Shown: positions 1-7,911 of the stretch, piece after piece | Layout of the letters: each line of letters opens with the position of its first letter | Numbering within the stretch: position 1 is the stretch's first letter | Assembly: GCF_017814945.1 (NCBI RefSeq) | Contig: NZ_JAGIPX010000066.1 | Location: forward strand, 1-42,006 | Origin: Paraburkholderia sp. LEh10 | GTDB lineage: Bacteria; Pseudomonadota; Gammaproteobacteria; Burkholderiales; Burkholderiaceae | Reading direction: 5' to 3' | DNA length: 42,006 bases | Notes under the pieces: generated by a model | Databases searched by the model: none | Told to the model about the DNA's origin: nothing | What the model saw: the letters and a program-made list of their open reading frames with translations, nothing else | Made by a program: the position numbers and the translations under genes

Positions 1-5
1 CTTTG

Positions 6-37
6 CCTACTTTCTTTGCCGCGGCAAAGAAAGTAGG
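6..37. repeat. 32-bp perfect extragenic palindrome
   Basis: The arm CCTACTTTCTTTGCCG is followed at once by its exact reverse complement, giving a 32-bp palindrome with no spacer. GC-rich sequence follows (an ACAGGGGCGACGC-like stretch). I recall similar palindromes as common extragenic repeats in Burkholderia-type genomes, but could not check copy number. No gene covers it. The opposite-strand gene ends at 282, so it could act as a terminator-like or cruciform element. Its role is inference. Confidence 0.7.
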
Positions 38-210
38 TGCCGCCCCGCACAGGGGCGACGCCCGCGCCGCGAGGCGCGTCGCGGATGCCCGCGCAGGGGC
101 AAGGCGAACCGCATCACGGACGCCAGCGAGAGCGGCAAATAACGAACCGCATCGCGAATGCGCGTGCAGGCAAAATTCAACGAAACCAAATCAAACCTGA
201 ACCAACCCGG

Positions 211-261
211 CAGACAACAACCCGCGTCGCAGACAACAACCCGCGTCGCAGACAACAACCC
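211..261. repeat. Short tandem repeat, 19-bp unit, about 2.7 copies
   Basis: The unit CAGACAACAACCCGCGTCG occurs at 211-229 and 230-248, then a partial copy (CAGACAACAACCC) at 249-261, followed by shorter ACAACAACCC repeats to about 280. It lies just downstream of the thioesterase gene and is probably non-coding. Slippage could change its length between strains. Confidence 0.8.
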
Positions 262-281
262 ACAACAACCCACAACAACAC

Positions 282-719
282 TCACTCCCGCTGCGCGCCA
301 TTCTCACTTCCATCGCCGATCCGATTAATCGTCCCTTGCGCCACGGCGACAAGCCGTTCCTTATCCCCATCGGTGACAAACACATTGCACTGACACGTCG
401 CCTGCTGCCGTCCAACGTACACCACTTCCGCCCGCGCCATCAGCACCCCTGTCACCGCTGGCCGCAGATAGTTGATCTTGTACTCCCCCGTGACAACCCG
501 CGGCCCCAACGCCAGCGCGCCCGCAAACGTCAGCGCACTGTCGGCGAGATAGCTGATCACACCACCATGCACGTACCCATGCTGCTGCCGCAATTCGTCG
601 CGGATCGGCAGACACAGTGTCAGTTCGTTCGCGCCGACGTACATCAATTCGGTGCCGAGCAGCACGCTGAACGGCTGCGCGTGCAGTGCGGCCCGCGCCC
701 GGTCGAGTAGATCAGTCAT
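282..719 (-). CDS. PaaI-type hotdog-fold thioesterase
   Basis: A protein of about 145 residues with the PaaI/hotdog thioesterase layout: the motif HGYVHGGVISYLADSA supplies the HGG turn and the acidic residue of the central helix, and TGEYKINYLRPA is the following beta strand typical of the family. It should hydrolyse an acyl-CoA (often aromatic or medium chain) in the cytosol. The substrate cannot be read from sequence. Two ATGs are adjacent (722 and 719), preceded by AAGGA; I chose 719 because its spacing to AAGGA is better. An upstream in-frame ATG at 746 has no ribosome site. It is a single gene, divergent from the chemoreceptor gene. Confidence 0.8.
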   Translation of the reverse strand: MTDLLDRARAALHAQPFSVLLGTELMYVGANELTLCLPIRDELRQQHGYVHGGVISYLADSALTFAGALALGPRVVTGEYKINYLRPAVTGVLMARAEVVYVGRQQATCQCNVFVTDGDKERLVAVAQGTINRIGDGSENGAQRE

Positions 720-960
720 CATCGTTCCTTCGGGCATGGCCCGCATCGGGATGTCCCCACTCTAGGAAGCATGAATGCAGCGCGTCAAGGTAATTTGAAA
801 AGATTGCGCGTCAATTATTGTGGGAAACGACGTAAGTGGCCGCGTAAGTCGTCGAAATGCGCACGTGCCGGGAATTTTGCCGACGAACACTCAAGGCGTC
901 GTCCGACATTGCCGTAAACCCGGATGCAATCCCGTCCCTCTCAGCAATTCAGGTGTCTCG

Positions 961-2571
961 ATGTTCAGCAAGATCAAGGTCGCATCCGGCCTGCTATGTG
1001 TTCTGGCCGCTTTCTGTATTTTTCAGCTGTTGACGGAGGGACTCGGCTTCTGGTCCATGACGCGCACGCATGACGACGTCAACGACCTGGCGAACGTCGC
1101 GCTGCATCAGGTGGATGCTGTCAACGAGACGACGCAGCATCTGATGGACGCGCGCATCAACCTGTCGCGCGCCGGCACGCGGATGGTGCGCGGCGGCGCG
1201 GAGCCGACCGATATCGTCCAGCACGCACGCGAGCAGCTCGCCGCCGCAGACCGCTCGTTCACCGCGTTCATGAACGCACCCAAGCTCAACGACGAAAACA
1301 ACGCGCGCGCCGCCGCGCTGAACGAGAAGTATCAGAAGCTGCATACGGCGCTCGGAGAACTCGCGCAATATCTCGATGGCGGCAACATCCAGGCGTTTCT
1401 CGATCAGCCGACGCAAGGCATGCAGGACGCCTACCTGACCGAACTGCGCAACTTCACGCAATTCGGCGACGCGACGGGCCGCGCATCGATGGAGTCGATC
1501 GATGCGCGTCAAACGCTGTTTCGCACAGTCGGCCTCCTGATTCTCGCGCTGTTGCTGGCGGGCACGGCGGGCGTGTACGTGGCGCTCAGGCGCGGCGTCG
1601 TCGGGCCGCTCGAAGAAGTGGGCCGCCATTTCGAGCGCATCGCGCAAGGCCGCCTGAACCAGCCGATCGCCGAACGCGGCACGAACGAAATCGGCCGGCT
1701 GTTCTCGGGCCTCGCCGTCATGCAGGCAAGCGTCGCGGGCACCGTGAAGACGGTGCGCGAGGCGGCCGACTCGATCCATATCGGCGCGGATGAAATCGCG
1801 ACGGGCAACGCCGATCTGTCGGCGCGCACGGAAAACCAGGCGGCGTCGCTCGAAGAGACGGCGTCGAGCATGGAAGAGCTGACGGCGACCGTGCGTCAGA
1901 ATGCCGACCACGCGCGTGAAGCAAACGCGCTGGCCGAGACGGCGCTCAATGCGACTTCGCACGGCAGCGACGTCGTCAATCAGGTCGTCACGAAGATGCA
2001 CGGCATCGCGCAAAGCTCGGACCGCATCGCGGAAATCATCACGGTGATCGACGCAATCGCGTTCCAGACCAACATTCTCGCGCTGAACGCGGCCGTCGAG
2101 GCGGCGCGCGCGGGTGAACAGGGCCGTGGCTTCGCCGTCGTCGCAGGCGAAGTGCGCGGTCTCGCGCAGCGCAGCGCGCAGTCGGCGAAGGAGATCAAGG
2201 AGTTGATCAGCGAGTCGGTGGCGGAAATCCAGGGCGGCTCGGCGCTGGTGGAGCGCGCGGGTGAAGCAATGCGCAACGTGTCCGATTCGATTTCGCGCGT
2301 CACGCAGATGATGGCCGAGATCAGCGCGTCGTCGCACGAGCAGAGCACGGGCATCGAGCAGGTGAATCAGGCCGTCGCGCAGATGGATCAGATGACGCAG
2401 CAGAACGCGGCGCTCGTCGAGGAAGCGGCGGCGGCGGCTTCTTCGCTGCATCAGCAGACGCGTCAGTTGAAGGAGGCGGTGTCGGCGTTCGAGATCTCCG
2501 ATGCCGTGCTTGGCTTGCAGCGCGCGCGCATGACGACGCCGCATGTGTTCAGCGAGCCGGTGACGGCCTGA
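961..2571 (+). CDS. Methyl-accepting chemotaxis protein
   Basis: A 536-residue chemoreceptor. It has a first membrane segment at about residues 8-27, a periplasmic four-helix-type sensor at 30-187, a second membrane segment at 190-209, a HAMP domain at about 211-262 and a long cytoplasmic coiled coil. The hairpin tip (residues 364-403) carries the conserved run FQTNILALNAAVEAARAGEQ, which contacts CheA and CheW. The C-terminus lacks an NWETF-type CheR/CheB tether. The start at 961 was chosen because the first membrane helix follows immediately; the frame stays open back to 820 but that part looks non-coding. The ligand is unknown. No other chemotaxis gene is in the window, so it is an orphan receptor. 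A terminator hairpin follows at 2601. Confidence 0.93.
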   Translation: MFSKIKVASGLLCVLAAFCIFQLLTEGLGFWSMTRTHDDVNDLANVALHQVDAVNETTQHLMDARINLSRAGTRMVRGGAEPTDIVQHAREQLAAADRSFTAFMNAPKLNDENNARAAALNEKYQKLHTALGELAQYLDGGNIQAFLDQPTQGMQDAYLTELRNFTQFGDATGRASMESIDARQTLFRTVGLLILALLLAGTAGVYVALRRGVVGPLEEVGRHFERIAQGRLNQPIAERGTNEIGRLFSGLAVMQASVAGTVKTVREAADSIHIGADEIATGNADLSARTENQAASLEETASSMEELTATVRQNADHAREANALAETALNATSHGSDVVNQVVTKMHGIAQSSDRIAEIITVIDAIAFQTNILALNAAVEAARAGEQGRGFAVVAGEVRGLAQRSAQSAKEIKELISESVAEIQGGSALVERAGEAMRNVSDSISRVTQMMAEISASSHEQSTGIEQVNQAVAQMDQMTQQNAALVEEAAAAASSLHQQTRQLKEAVSAFEISDAVLGLQRARMTTPHVFSEPVTA

Positions 2572-2600
2572 TCAGCGGCGTCAAGGACCCATCGCCAATG

Positions 2601-2638
2601 AAAAAGCCCGCGAAGCGACAAGCTTCGCGGGCTTTTTT
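2601..2638. terminator. Bidirectional Rho-independent terminator
   Basis: AAAAAGCCCGCGAAGC, a five-base loop, then GCTTCGCGGGCTTTTTT. The 16-bp stem has A-tracts and T-tracts on both sides, so it can end both the plus-strand chemoreceptor gene and the convergent minus-strand epimerase gene. Confidence 0.92.
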
Positions 2639-2666
2639 GTTCCCCGTCCGGTTTGCCCGCGTGTCG

Positions 2667-3767
2667 CTAAACGACGGGCAACGCAGCGTAAGCGGTTGCG
2701 AGATGGTAAGGCGTCGTCGAGGGCATGTCTTCGCGCGAGACCTCGCCCGCGAGCGTCTTGCATTCGACCCAGCCCTGCGCATGCAGAAAGCGCGGCCGGA
2801 AGCGTTCGATCTGCTGCGGCAGCAGCGCGCGCATGGCGGGATCGTCGTGGACCGCAATGGCGCGCAGATATTCCGTCTGCGCCCAGATGCGCTGCGTCGA
2901 GTCCATGATGCCGCCCGCTTCGTCGAGCGCGGCATGCACGCCGCCCGTCGCCGCGTCGACGCCACGTTCATGTGCGAACCTGAACGCGCGCCCCAGCGCA
3001 TCGTGCAGGCCGCAAGCCGCGAGCACATCGCCTGCCTGCTGCGCGAGCCAGAACCATTCGAACTGATGTCCCGGCTCGAGCCGGTTGTCCGCGCTGCCGA
3101 CGGGCAGTTCGGCGATGCAGCCGCTCGGCTGATGCACGAAGGCGCCCGCAATCGCGTTGCCGAGCCTGCCGAGCACCGTGTCGAACGCGGCGTCTTGCGT
3201 CGCAGTGCGCGCCGCAAGCCACGCTTCCGTCAGATGCATCAGCGGGTTTTGCAGCGGCATGCCGCCTGTCGTCGTGAAGTCGGCGGCGAGGGCGGCGTGC
3301 AGCAGGCCGTTATCGGCGGCAAAGCGGTCTTCGATCAGCGACGACGCGCGATTCACGACCTCCAGCGCATCGCGGTTGCCCGAGCGCGCGCCGTACTCGG
3401 CACACGCGAACACGACAAACGCATGGGTGTAGAGATCCTTGGTCGTATCGAGCGGCACGCCTTGTGCGTCCACGCTATAAAACCATCCACCGCGACTGCT
3501 GTCCTGAAAGACATCGGTCAGCGATTCGAACAGCCGTTGCGCATGCTCCAGTTCGCCCGCCTGCGCGAACACGAACAACTGGCGGGCGCACGCCATCGCG
3601 CGATAGCGGGCGCCTGGCAACGGCGTGCGGCCATCGGCGGCGACGGCCTCGAACGGCAGTCCGAGCGCCGCATTGAAACCCGGCCCCCGCCAGATCGGCA
3701 GGATGACGCGCGCGAAGTGGTCGCGCAGCGCGGCTGTGAGTTCAGGCGTGGAGGCGGTTGCGTTCAT
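2667..3767 (-). CDS. AGE-family epimerase/isomerase (mannose/glucosamine type)
   Basis: A 366-residue protein of the N-acylglucosamine 2-epimerase (AGE) superfamily, an (alpha/alpha)6 barrel. Visible family motifs are QNPLMHLTEAWLA near the middle, EPGHQFEWFWL after it, and a WAQTEYLRA segment near the C-terminus. Family members interconvert sugars such as mannose and fructose, or N-acetylglucosamine and N-acetylmannosamine; the length and NPxMHLxEA motif resemble the mannose isomerase (YihS-like) branch. The start at 3767 precedes MNATASTPEL; the upstream in-frame ATG (3839) would add an unlikely 24-residue leader. No sugar transporter or kinase lies alongside, so the substrate is open. Confidence 0.85.
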   Translation of the reverse strand: MNATASTPELTAALRDHFARVILPIWRGPGFNAALGLPFEAVAADGRTPLPGARYRAMACARQLFVFAQAGELEHAQRLFESLTDVFQDSSRGGWFYSVDAQGVPLDTTKDLYTHAFVVFACAEYGARSGNRDALEVVNRASSLIEDRFAADNGLLHAALAADFTTTGGMPLQNPLMHLTEAWLAARTATQDAAFDTVLGRLGNAIAGAFVHQPSGCIAELPVGSADNRLEPGHQFEWFWLAQQAGDVLAACGLHDALGRAFRFAHERGVDAATGGVHAALDEAGGIMDSTQRIWAQTEYLRAIAVHDDPAMRALLPQQIERFRPRFLHAQGWVECKTLAGEVSREDMPSTTPYHLATAYAALPVV

Positions 3768-3889
3768 GGTCTGGTCGAAAGATGGCGATTGGTTGCATGC
3801 CGGGCGCATCAGGGAGGGCACGCGCCGGAGGCTCAGCATAACAAACCCCGCGCGGCGGTCATCCGTTAATCGGGCGGGCGCGTGCGGGG

Positions 3890-4257
3890 ACGGTCAGACG
3901 GGTCGCGGCATTCGGGTTCGCGGATGTGCTGGGCGGCGAACATGTCGTGCTCGACCTGTCGTGGAGCGCTGCGCAGGCGCTGTCGGGCATTGGCTTTCTC
4001 GGCGCAGGCTCGATCGTGCTGCGCGGCCAGACCATCCGCGGGCTGACGACGGCCGCGAGCCTCTCGTCCGTCGCTGCAATCGGGCTCGCTGTTGGCGGCG
4101 GATTGTACATGGCGTCGATTGCCGCGACGTCGATCATTCCGATCATCCTGCGGGCATCAGGCCCATCGAGAAGCGCTTTATCACCGTCGAGCAGCGTCGT
4201 CAGCTCATGCTGCCGGTCGCTTTGCATGAGACAATGCGGGCTCTAAAAAAACACTGA
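3890..4257 (+). pseudogene. MgtC/SapB-family remnant, 5'-truncated and frameshifted
   Basis: One plus frame (through about 4150) encodes VAAFGFADVLGG followed by AQALSGIGFLGAGSIV, RGLTTAASL and a hydrophobic helix. This is the diagnostic MgtC/SapB core (SGIGFLGAG and RGLxTAA). After about 4150 the homologous reading moves to another frame (AGIRPIEKRFITVEQRR), as expected after the last MgtC helix, and ends at a TGA at 4255-4257. The N-terminal membrane helices are absent. So the gene has lost its 5' end and carries a small indel near 4145-4155. MgtC proteins act at the inner membrane in low-magnesium and intracellular survival responses; this copy is most likely dead. Confidence 0.72.
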
Positions 4258-4301
4258 CGGCATGTTGTAGCGGTGCCCGGCGCCCTGACAGCAATGATCT
4301 T

Positions 4302-4452
4302 GCATCGGACGGGAGCAGGCGCTAAAGCGCCAACTCGCGTCGACCGCAGCTTCGTGCATGGGACGGGAGCAGGCGCTAAAGCGCCGATTCCCGTCGACCG
4401 CAGCTTCGTGCATGGGACGGGAGTAGGCGCTAAAGCGCCAACTCCCGTCGAC
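4302..4452. repeat. Hairpin repeat array, 54-bp period, 2.8 copies
   Basis: Copies begin at 4302, 4356 and 4410, exactly 54 bp apart. Each has a left arm (GACGGGAGC or GACGGGAGT), an A, the core GGCGC-TAAA-GCGCC, an A or G, and a right arm ending in CGTC, followed by GAC. The first two copies also share a GACCGCAGCTTCGTGCAT-type linker. In the third copy the outer arms pair perfectly (GACGGGAGT with ACTCCCGTC); in the first two a few positions are mismatched. The same family occurs at 15285 and 25131. The array sits between the MgtC remnant and the next gene, whose start is 34 bp further on. Confidence 0.9.
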
Positions 4453-4485
4453 AGGCGACGAACGCTGCCTTCCCGCTTTTTCTTC

Positions 4486-5796
4486 ATGGCAGATTCCGAA
4501 GATTCCACGATTTCCAGCCCAGCGCGCGCCCGTTCCCAGAAGCGGCGTCCATCGGCCGTTTCTCCCGAAACGGAAAACAAGCTGGCGCGCGCCGCGCGCT
4601 CGGCGCAGCGTCTCGCGCAACTGAGCGACGTCGCGCGTGACAACAGCACGCTCGACCTCTTTCCCGAGGACACCACGCGCGCCGAGCAGCAGGCGATGAA
4701 CATCGACGTGCGGCAAGGCACGCTGCAAGGCTTTGAATTGCCCGATGTCGTGCTGGCCGCAGTCGGCGCGACGGATGGGGCAGGCTTCGCGGCGGGTTCG
4801 CCGGCCGCGACGGAAGGCAAAGGCGCGACGCGAGGGGCGCGCGGCGCGTCGGCGTCCAAAGCGGACGCGACGGGCGACGATCCGCATGCCGGACAAATGG
4901 TGATCGAGACGGAAGCGCGTGCGCCGGAACGCGTCATCGAGGGAGGCGGCGCGGCCGTCGTGCAAACGTCGGCTGGTTCGCTCGATAGTGACGTTTCGGC
5001 GGCGAAAGCGACGAAAGAGGCTAGCGAGTCCAACGATACAAACGCGGCGAGCAACGCGAACGCGTCGCCGCCGCAAGCCGCTTCGCTGGCTGCCGCGAGC
5101 GTCGTGCGCAGCGTGGCCGCGCTGCGTCAGGCGACGTCGGCCGCGCCCGATGCGGGCGATCCGCAAAATGGCAAACGGTCGGCGGCCAGCATTGCTTGGC
5201 AGCGTGCCGCTGCAGGCTCGCTGTCGAAGCCAGCGCACCAAGCGGACGCGGCGCAATCGTCTCCGGATGCGCCGGTGCACGCGAACACCGCAAACGCAAC
5301 GGGACGGGACGCGCAGCCGGCGCCTGCGGCGTCGTACTTCACGCCATCGCAGACGCATGCGCCGCGCGCCACGCCCGACCTGGATCACGCCCGCGCGACG
5401 GCATTCGCCGATACCGTCGATGCGTTGTATGGCGTGATTGCCGACCAGCGCCGCGCCGCAGGCGACCATTCCCGGCGCATGAAATGGATGCTGACGATCG
5501 TCGTATGCGCGCTGCTGATGACGATTGCGATCGGCATCGCGCAGACGCTGCTGCTGTTCCGTCTTGCACACCAATCGACCGCTCACGAGCAACGCATCGA
5601 GCAAATGATGCTGAACCAGCAGGCCACGCTGGCGACCCTGCTCGACACCGATTCATCGACGATCAGCCTTCCCGTCAGCGCGCAGGTTTCCACGCCGGCG
5701 GCGGCATCCGCTGCCGTTCCCGCAACGAAGCCCGCCGACGCGCACGTCGCCCACTCTCAGCACGCGCAGCGGCGCAAGTCAGCGCATCCTCACTAA
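4486..5796 (+). CDS. Single-pass membrane protein with long disordered Ala-rich region, unknown function
   Basis: I do not recognise this 436-residue protein. Residues 1-60 are charged and Ser/Arg-rich (start MADSEDSTIS). Residues 75-310 are low-complexity Ala/Ser/Thr/Gly and look disordered. A short conserved-looking stretch (ATAFADTVDALYGVIADQRR) precedes one membrane helix at about residues 332-353 (MLTIVVCALLMTIAIGIAQTLL), then a short coiled-coil-like segment (EQRIEQMMLNQQATL) and a His/Lys-rich tail. The likely layout is cytoplasmic N-terminus and periplasmic C-terminus. The reading frame continues upstream through the hairpin repeats, but the ATG at 4486 is the first outside them. It stands alone, without an obvious operon partner. 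Confidence 0.7.
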   Translation: MADSEDSTISSPARARSQKRRPSAVSPETENKLARAARSAQRLAQLSDVARDNSTLDLFPEDTTRAEQQAMNIDVRQGTLQGFELPDVVLAAVGATDGAGFAAGSPAATEGKGATRGARGASASKADATGDDPHAGQMVIETEARAPERVIEGGGAAVVQTSAGSLDSDVSAAKATKEASESNDTNAASNANASPPQAASLAAASVVRSVAALRQATSAAPDAGDPQNGKRSAASIAWQRAAAGSLSKPAHQADAAQSSPDAPVHANTANATGRDAQPAPAASYFTPSQTHAPRATPDLDHARATAFADTVDALYGVIADQRRAAGDHSRRMKWMLTIVVCALLMTIAIGIAQTLLLFRLAHQSTAHEQRIEQMMLNQQATLATLLDTDSSTISLPVSAQVSTPAAASAAVPATKPADAHVAHSQHAQRRKSAHPH

Positions 5797-6148
5797 GCAA
5801 TCCGACGCGGTCGCGCCTCGTTGCGCGACCCGTGAACCCTGTCCGCCTCCGCATTCGCACGCGCAATCTCAGCGGCAGACTTTTTCAAAAACGCATCTGA
5901 CGGTCCAGCCCGGCGCTGTGGCGGCAAGCGCGCCGCGCTGTCGCATGCGCGCGTCGCGCCGTGAAAAAGGGGCCGGGGCTGGAAGCCGCGCTAATCCGAC
6001 ATGTTGCGCCGCAATAGTCGCCTGAACCCAATGTGTCGAACGACGGGCTGCGAATATTTGCTGCACTGCACTAGCTTTTCTCTAGGGAAAACCCGTATAA
6101 TTCCCCTTAAGGGAAAACCCTGAATTGCCAACCAACCCGGGAGTCGCC
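5797..6148. other. Gene-free stretch with a hairpin and a promoter region
   Basis: GGTCGCGC-CTCGTT-GCGCGACC (5809-5830) forms an 8-bp stem just after the membrane-protein gene and may help end its transcription, although it has no T-tract. The stretch 5835-6050 shows nothing I can support. The promoter-like elements near the right end are listed separately. Confidence 0.5.
6084..6120 (+). promoter_or_regulatory. Promoter region with duplicated AGGGAAAACCC motif
   Basis: A perfect TATAAT (6096-6101) lies 47 bp before the small gene at 6149. It is bracketed by two identical 11-bp direct repeats, AGGGAAAACCC, at 6084-6094 and 6110-6120. The second adjoins the palindrome CCCTTAAGGG (6104-6113). 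I see no good -35 element at the right distance, which suggests activator dependence. One repeat overlaps the spacer and one the expected transcription start, so the pair could be a regulator site. The protein that binds is unknown. Confidence 0.55.
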
Positions 6149-6307
6149 ATGAACTATCTTTTCGCGCTGTTCCAAAAGGTTAGCGACCTCTTCGCGTCGC
6201 CTCACTTGCCTCTGGATTCGGATTATTCGTACGAAGCACGTCATCGCGAAGCGGAGCGTGTTCGCAAGTCGCAAGCAACCATGTTCGGCATCCGTCTGAC
6301 CGACTGA
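6149..6307 (+). CDS. Small conserved-looking 52-residue protein, unknown function
   Basis: MNYLFALFQKVSDLF begins an amphipathic N-terminal segment, followed by an acidic/charged middle (DSDYSYEARHREAERVRKS) and the end TMFGIRLTD. There is no signal peptide and only one short hydrophobic stretch. The ATG at 6149 has GGGAG 6 bases upstream; an in-frame ATG at 6125 lacks one. It has its own promoter-like TATAAT and a strong terminator, so it is probably expressed alone. It resembles the many 50-residue DUF-type proteins of Burkholderia (possibly DUF3563), but I cannot assign it. Confidence 0.65.
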   Translation: MNYLFALFQKVSDLFASPHLPLDSDYSYEARHREAERVRKSQATMFGIRLTD

Positions 6308-6725
6308 TCGGCAGGACATCCAACATAAGACGTTGCATAGCGCATCTCGCCGCCATCCAGAAGCGGCGAATCTCAAAAGCCCGGCCCAGCAGCCGGGCTT
6401 TTTTATTACCGCACCCACGGCGGTTCGCCATCGCGAATCGCGGCCGCAATCCGACCCGTATTATTTCGCGGGATAAATGGATGTAACGGTCGCTCACGGC
6501 ACGAGGGCCGCTTCGGATAGCAGCATGCTTATGGCCTCGTGAAAACACGGTGCATCAGCGGGAATCCCGGGCTCCGCGTCCCAGAACTATGAAATGCGCG
6601 CTTACAAGTCCTCACGTTTCCGAAGGGTAGAGGCCGCTAAAGTGGGTCTCAAGCGAACGGCGCGAGTCACATACCGATGTCGATTCAGTCGTCGCTCGCA
6701 ACGAACCTCGATAGGGAAAATAGTC
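6308..6725. other. Gene-free stretch between two small genes
   Basis: It contains the terminator at 6375-6404. The remaining 320 bases have no open frame with a convincing start and no repeat that I can see. The promoter of the small secreted protein gene at 6726 must lie in the right-hand half, but I cannot point to clear -35 and -10 boxes. Confidence 0.5.
6375..6404 (+). terminator. Rho-independent terminator of the 52-residue protein gene
   Basis: AAAAGCCCGGC, loop CCAGCA, GCCGGGCTTTTTT. The stem is GC-rich and a run of six T follows on the plus strand. Confidence 0.92.
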
Positions 6726-7022
6726 ATGAAGACCTTGAACATCACATCGCGCTCGCTCATCGCCGCGTTGCTCGCTGGCGGCGCTTTATTCGGCGCCAGC
6801 AGTGCGTTCGCGCAGTCCGTTCCCGTGCACATGCCGCCGACCGTCCACGCGCAGCCGTACATGCTCCCGGTGGGCGTGCAGATCAACATCGGCTGGCACG
6901 GCGACCGCTACTGGGACGGCCACCGCTACTGGGCGCACGACGAGTGGATGCGTCATCACCCGCACGACCGCGACCCGTACCACGATCGCGATCACCGCCC
7001 GCCGCCGCCGCGTTACTACTGA
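6726..7022 (+). CDS. Small exported protein with WHGDRYWDGHRYW motif
   Basis: A 98-residue protein with a clear Sec signal peptide (MKTLNITSRSL, hydrophobic AALLAGGALF, cleavage after SAFA near residue 29). The mature part has a Pro/Val segment (PVHMPPTVHAQPYMLPVG), the aromatic motif WHGDRYWDGHRYW and a His/Asp/Arg/Pro-rich tail (HPHDRDPYHDRDH) ending PPPRYY. The many His and Asp residues suggest metal or polyanion binding in the periplasm, but this is inference. It resembles small YXWGXW-like exported proteins common in Burkholderia. The ATG at 6726 directly precedes the signal peptide; the longer in-frame start at 6594 would bury it. Confidence 0.75.
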   Translation: MKTLNITSRSLIAALLAGGALFGASSAFAQSVPVHMPPTVHAQPYMLPVGVQINIGWHGDRYWDGHRYWAHDEWMRHHPHDRDPYHDRDHRPPPPRYY

Positions 7023-7074
7023 TGCATTGACGGCGCGTTATCCGGCATCCGTAGCGATGTCGTGAAGGCGAAGA

Positions 7075-7108
7075 CAAGGCCGGCCGCTCGTAAGAGCGGC
7101 CGGCCTTG
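7075..7108. terminator. 15-bp perfect hairpin, probable terminator
   Basis: CAAGGCCGGCCGCTC, loop GTAA, then the exact complement GAGCGGCCGGCCTTG. The T-tract after it is poor (TTG), so it may end transcription weakly or protect the 3' end of the upstream mRNA. Confidence 0.75.
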
Positions 7109-7278
7109 TTGCATACGGCGTCGGAATAGCGCGTGCTGCGCTATTCTTGTGGGCTTGATCGGCGAAAGGGTCTCATACGAAGCCCACGCGATTCCCACGC
7201 GAAGCCCCCATGATCGCGCCGATCCGCAAACGGTAACGGGCGCCGCCGCCGCGCATCACGAACAACATTGAGAGCGAC

Positions 7279-7893
7279 ATGTCGGAAGTCTATTTCTACG
7301 ATCCCGCCGCAGGCCACGGCCTTCCTTATGATCCGTTCAAGGCGATCGTCGCGCCGCGTCTGATCGGTTGGGTATCGACGCGCTCATCCAGCGGACAACT
7401 GAATCTCGCGCCGTACAGCTACTTCGGCGCGTTTGCGACGTTTCCGTCGATCATTGGTTTTTGCAGCGAAGGCCGCAAGGACAGCATCCGCAATACCGAG
7501 GAGACGCGCGAGTTCGTCTGGAATCTCGCGACGCGCCCGCTCGCCGAGCAGATGAACCGCACGTCGGCGCCCGTCGCGCCCGACGTCGACGAGTTTCGGC
7601 TGTCGGGTCTCACGCCCGTCGCGGGGCGCAACGTGTCGGTGCCGCGTGTCGGCGAGTCGCCTGCGGCGCTCGAATGCAAGCTGCTGCAGATCGTGCGGTT
7701 GCACGACCTGAGCGGCAAGCCGATGGACAACTGGCTCGCGCTCGGCCAGGTTGTCGGCGTACATATCCAGAAGGCGTATCTGAAAGACGGCCTCTTCGAC
7801 ACGCACGCCGCGCAGCCGATCATGCGCGCGGGCTATAGCGCCGACTACGCGCAGATCGGCGACATGTTCGAGATGATTCGGCCAACGTCCTGA
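7279..7893 (+). CDS. Flavin reductase-like FMN-binding split-barrel protein
   Basis: A 204-residue protein of the flavin reductase-like/DIM6-NTAB family. Recognisable features are the N-terminal PRLIGWVSTRSSSGQLNLAP strand pair, the SYFGAFATFPSIIGF stretch that lines the FMN site, KDSIRNTEETREFVWNLA, and a C-terminal region (MRAGYSADYAQIGDMFEM) in the usual place. Members bind FMN and act as NAD(P)H:flavin reductases, or as partner reductases of two-component monooxygenases. No monooxygenase is next to it, so its partner is unknown. The ATG at 7279 follows GAGAG. It is convergent with phaZ, only 18 bp away. Confidence 0.85.
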   Translation: MSEVYFYDPAAGHGLPYDPFKAIVAPRLIGWVSTRSSSGQLNLAPYSYFGAFATFPSIIGFCSEGRKDSIRNTEETREFVWNLATRPLAEQMNRTSAPVAPDVDEFRLSGLTPVAGRNVSVPRVGESPAALECKLLQIVRLHDLSGKPMDNWLALGQVVGVHIQKAYLKDGLFDTHAAQPIMRAGYSADYAQIGDMFEMIRPTS

Positions 7894-7911
7894 CGATCAC
7901 GACTGCCACGC

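Noticed and set aside
4273..4485. N-terminal extension of the membrane-protein frame through the hairpin array
   Set aside because: The extension only translates the 54-bp repeats; the ATG at 4486 begins the protein-like part.
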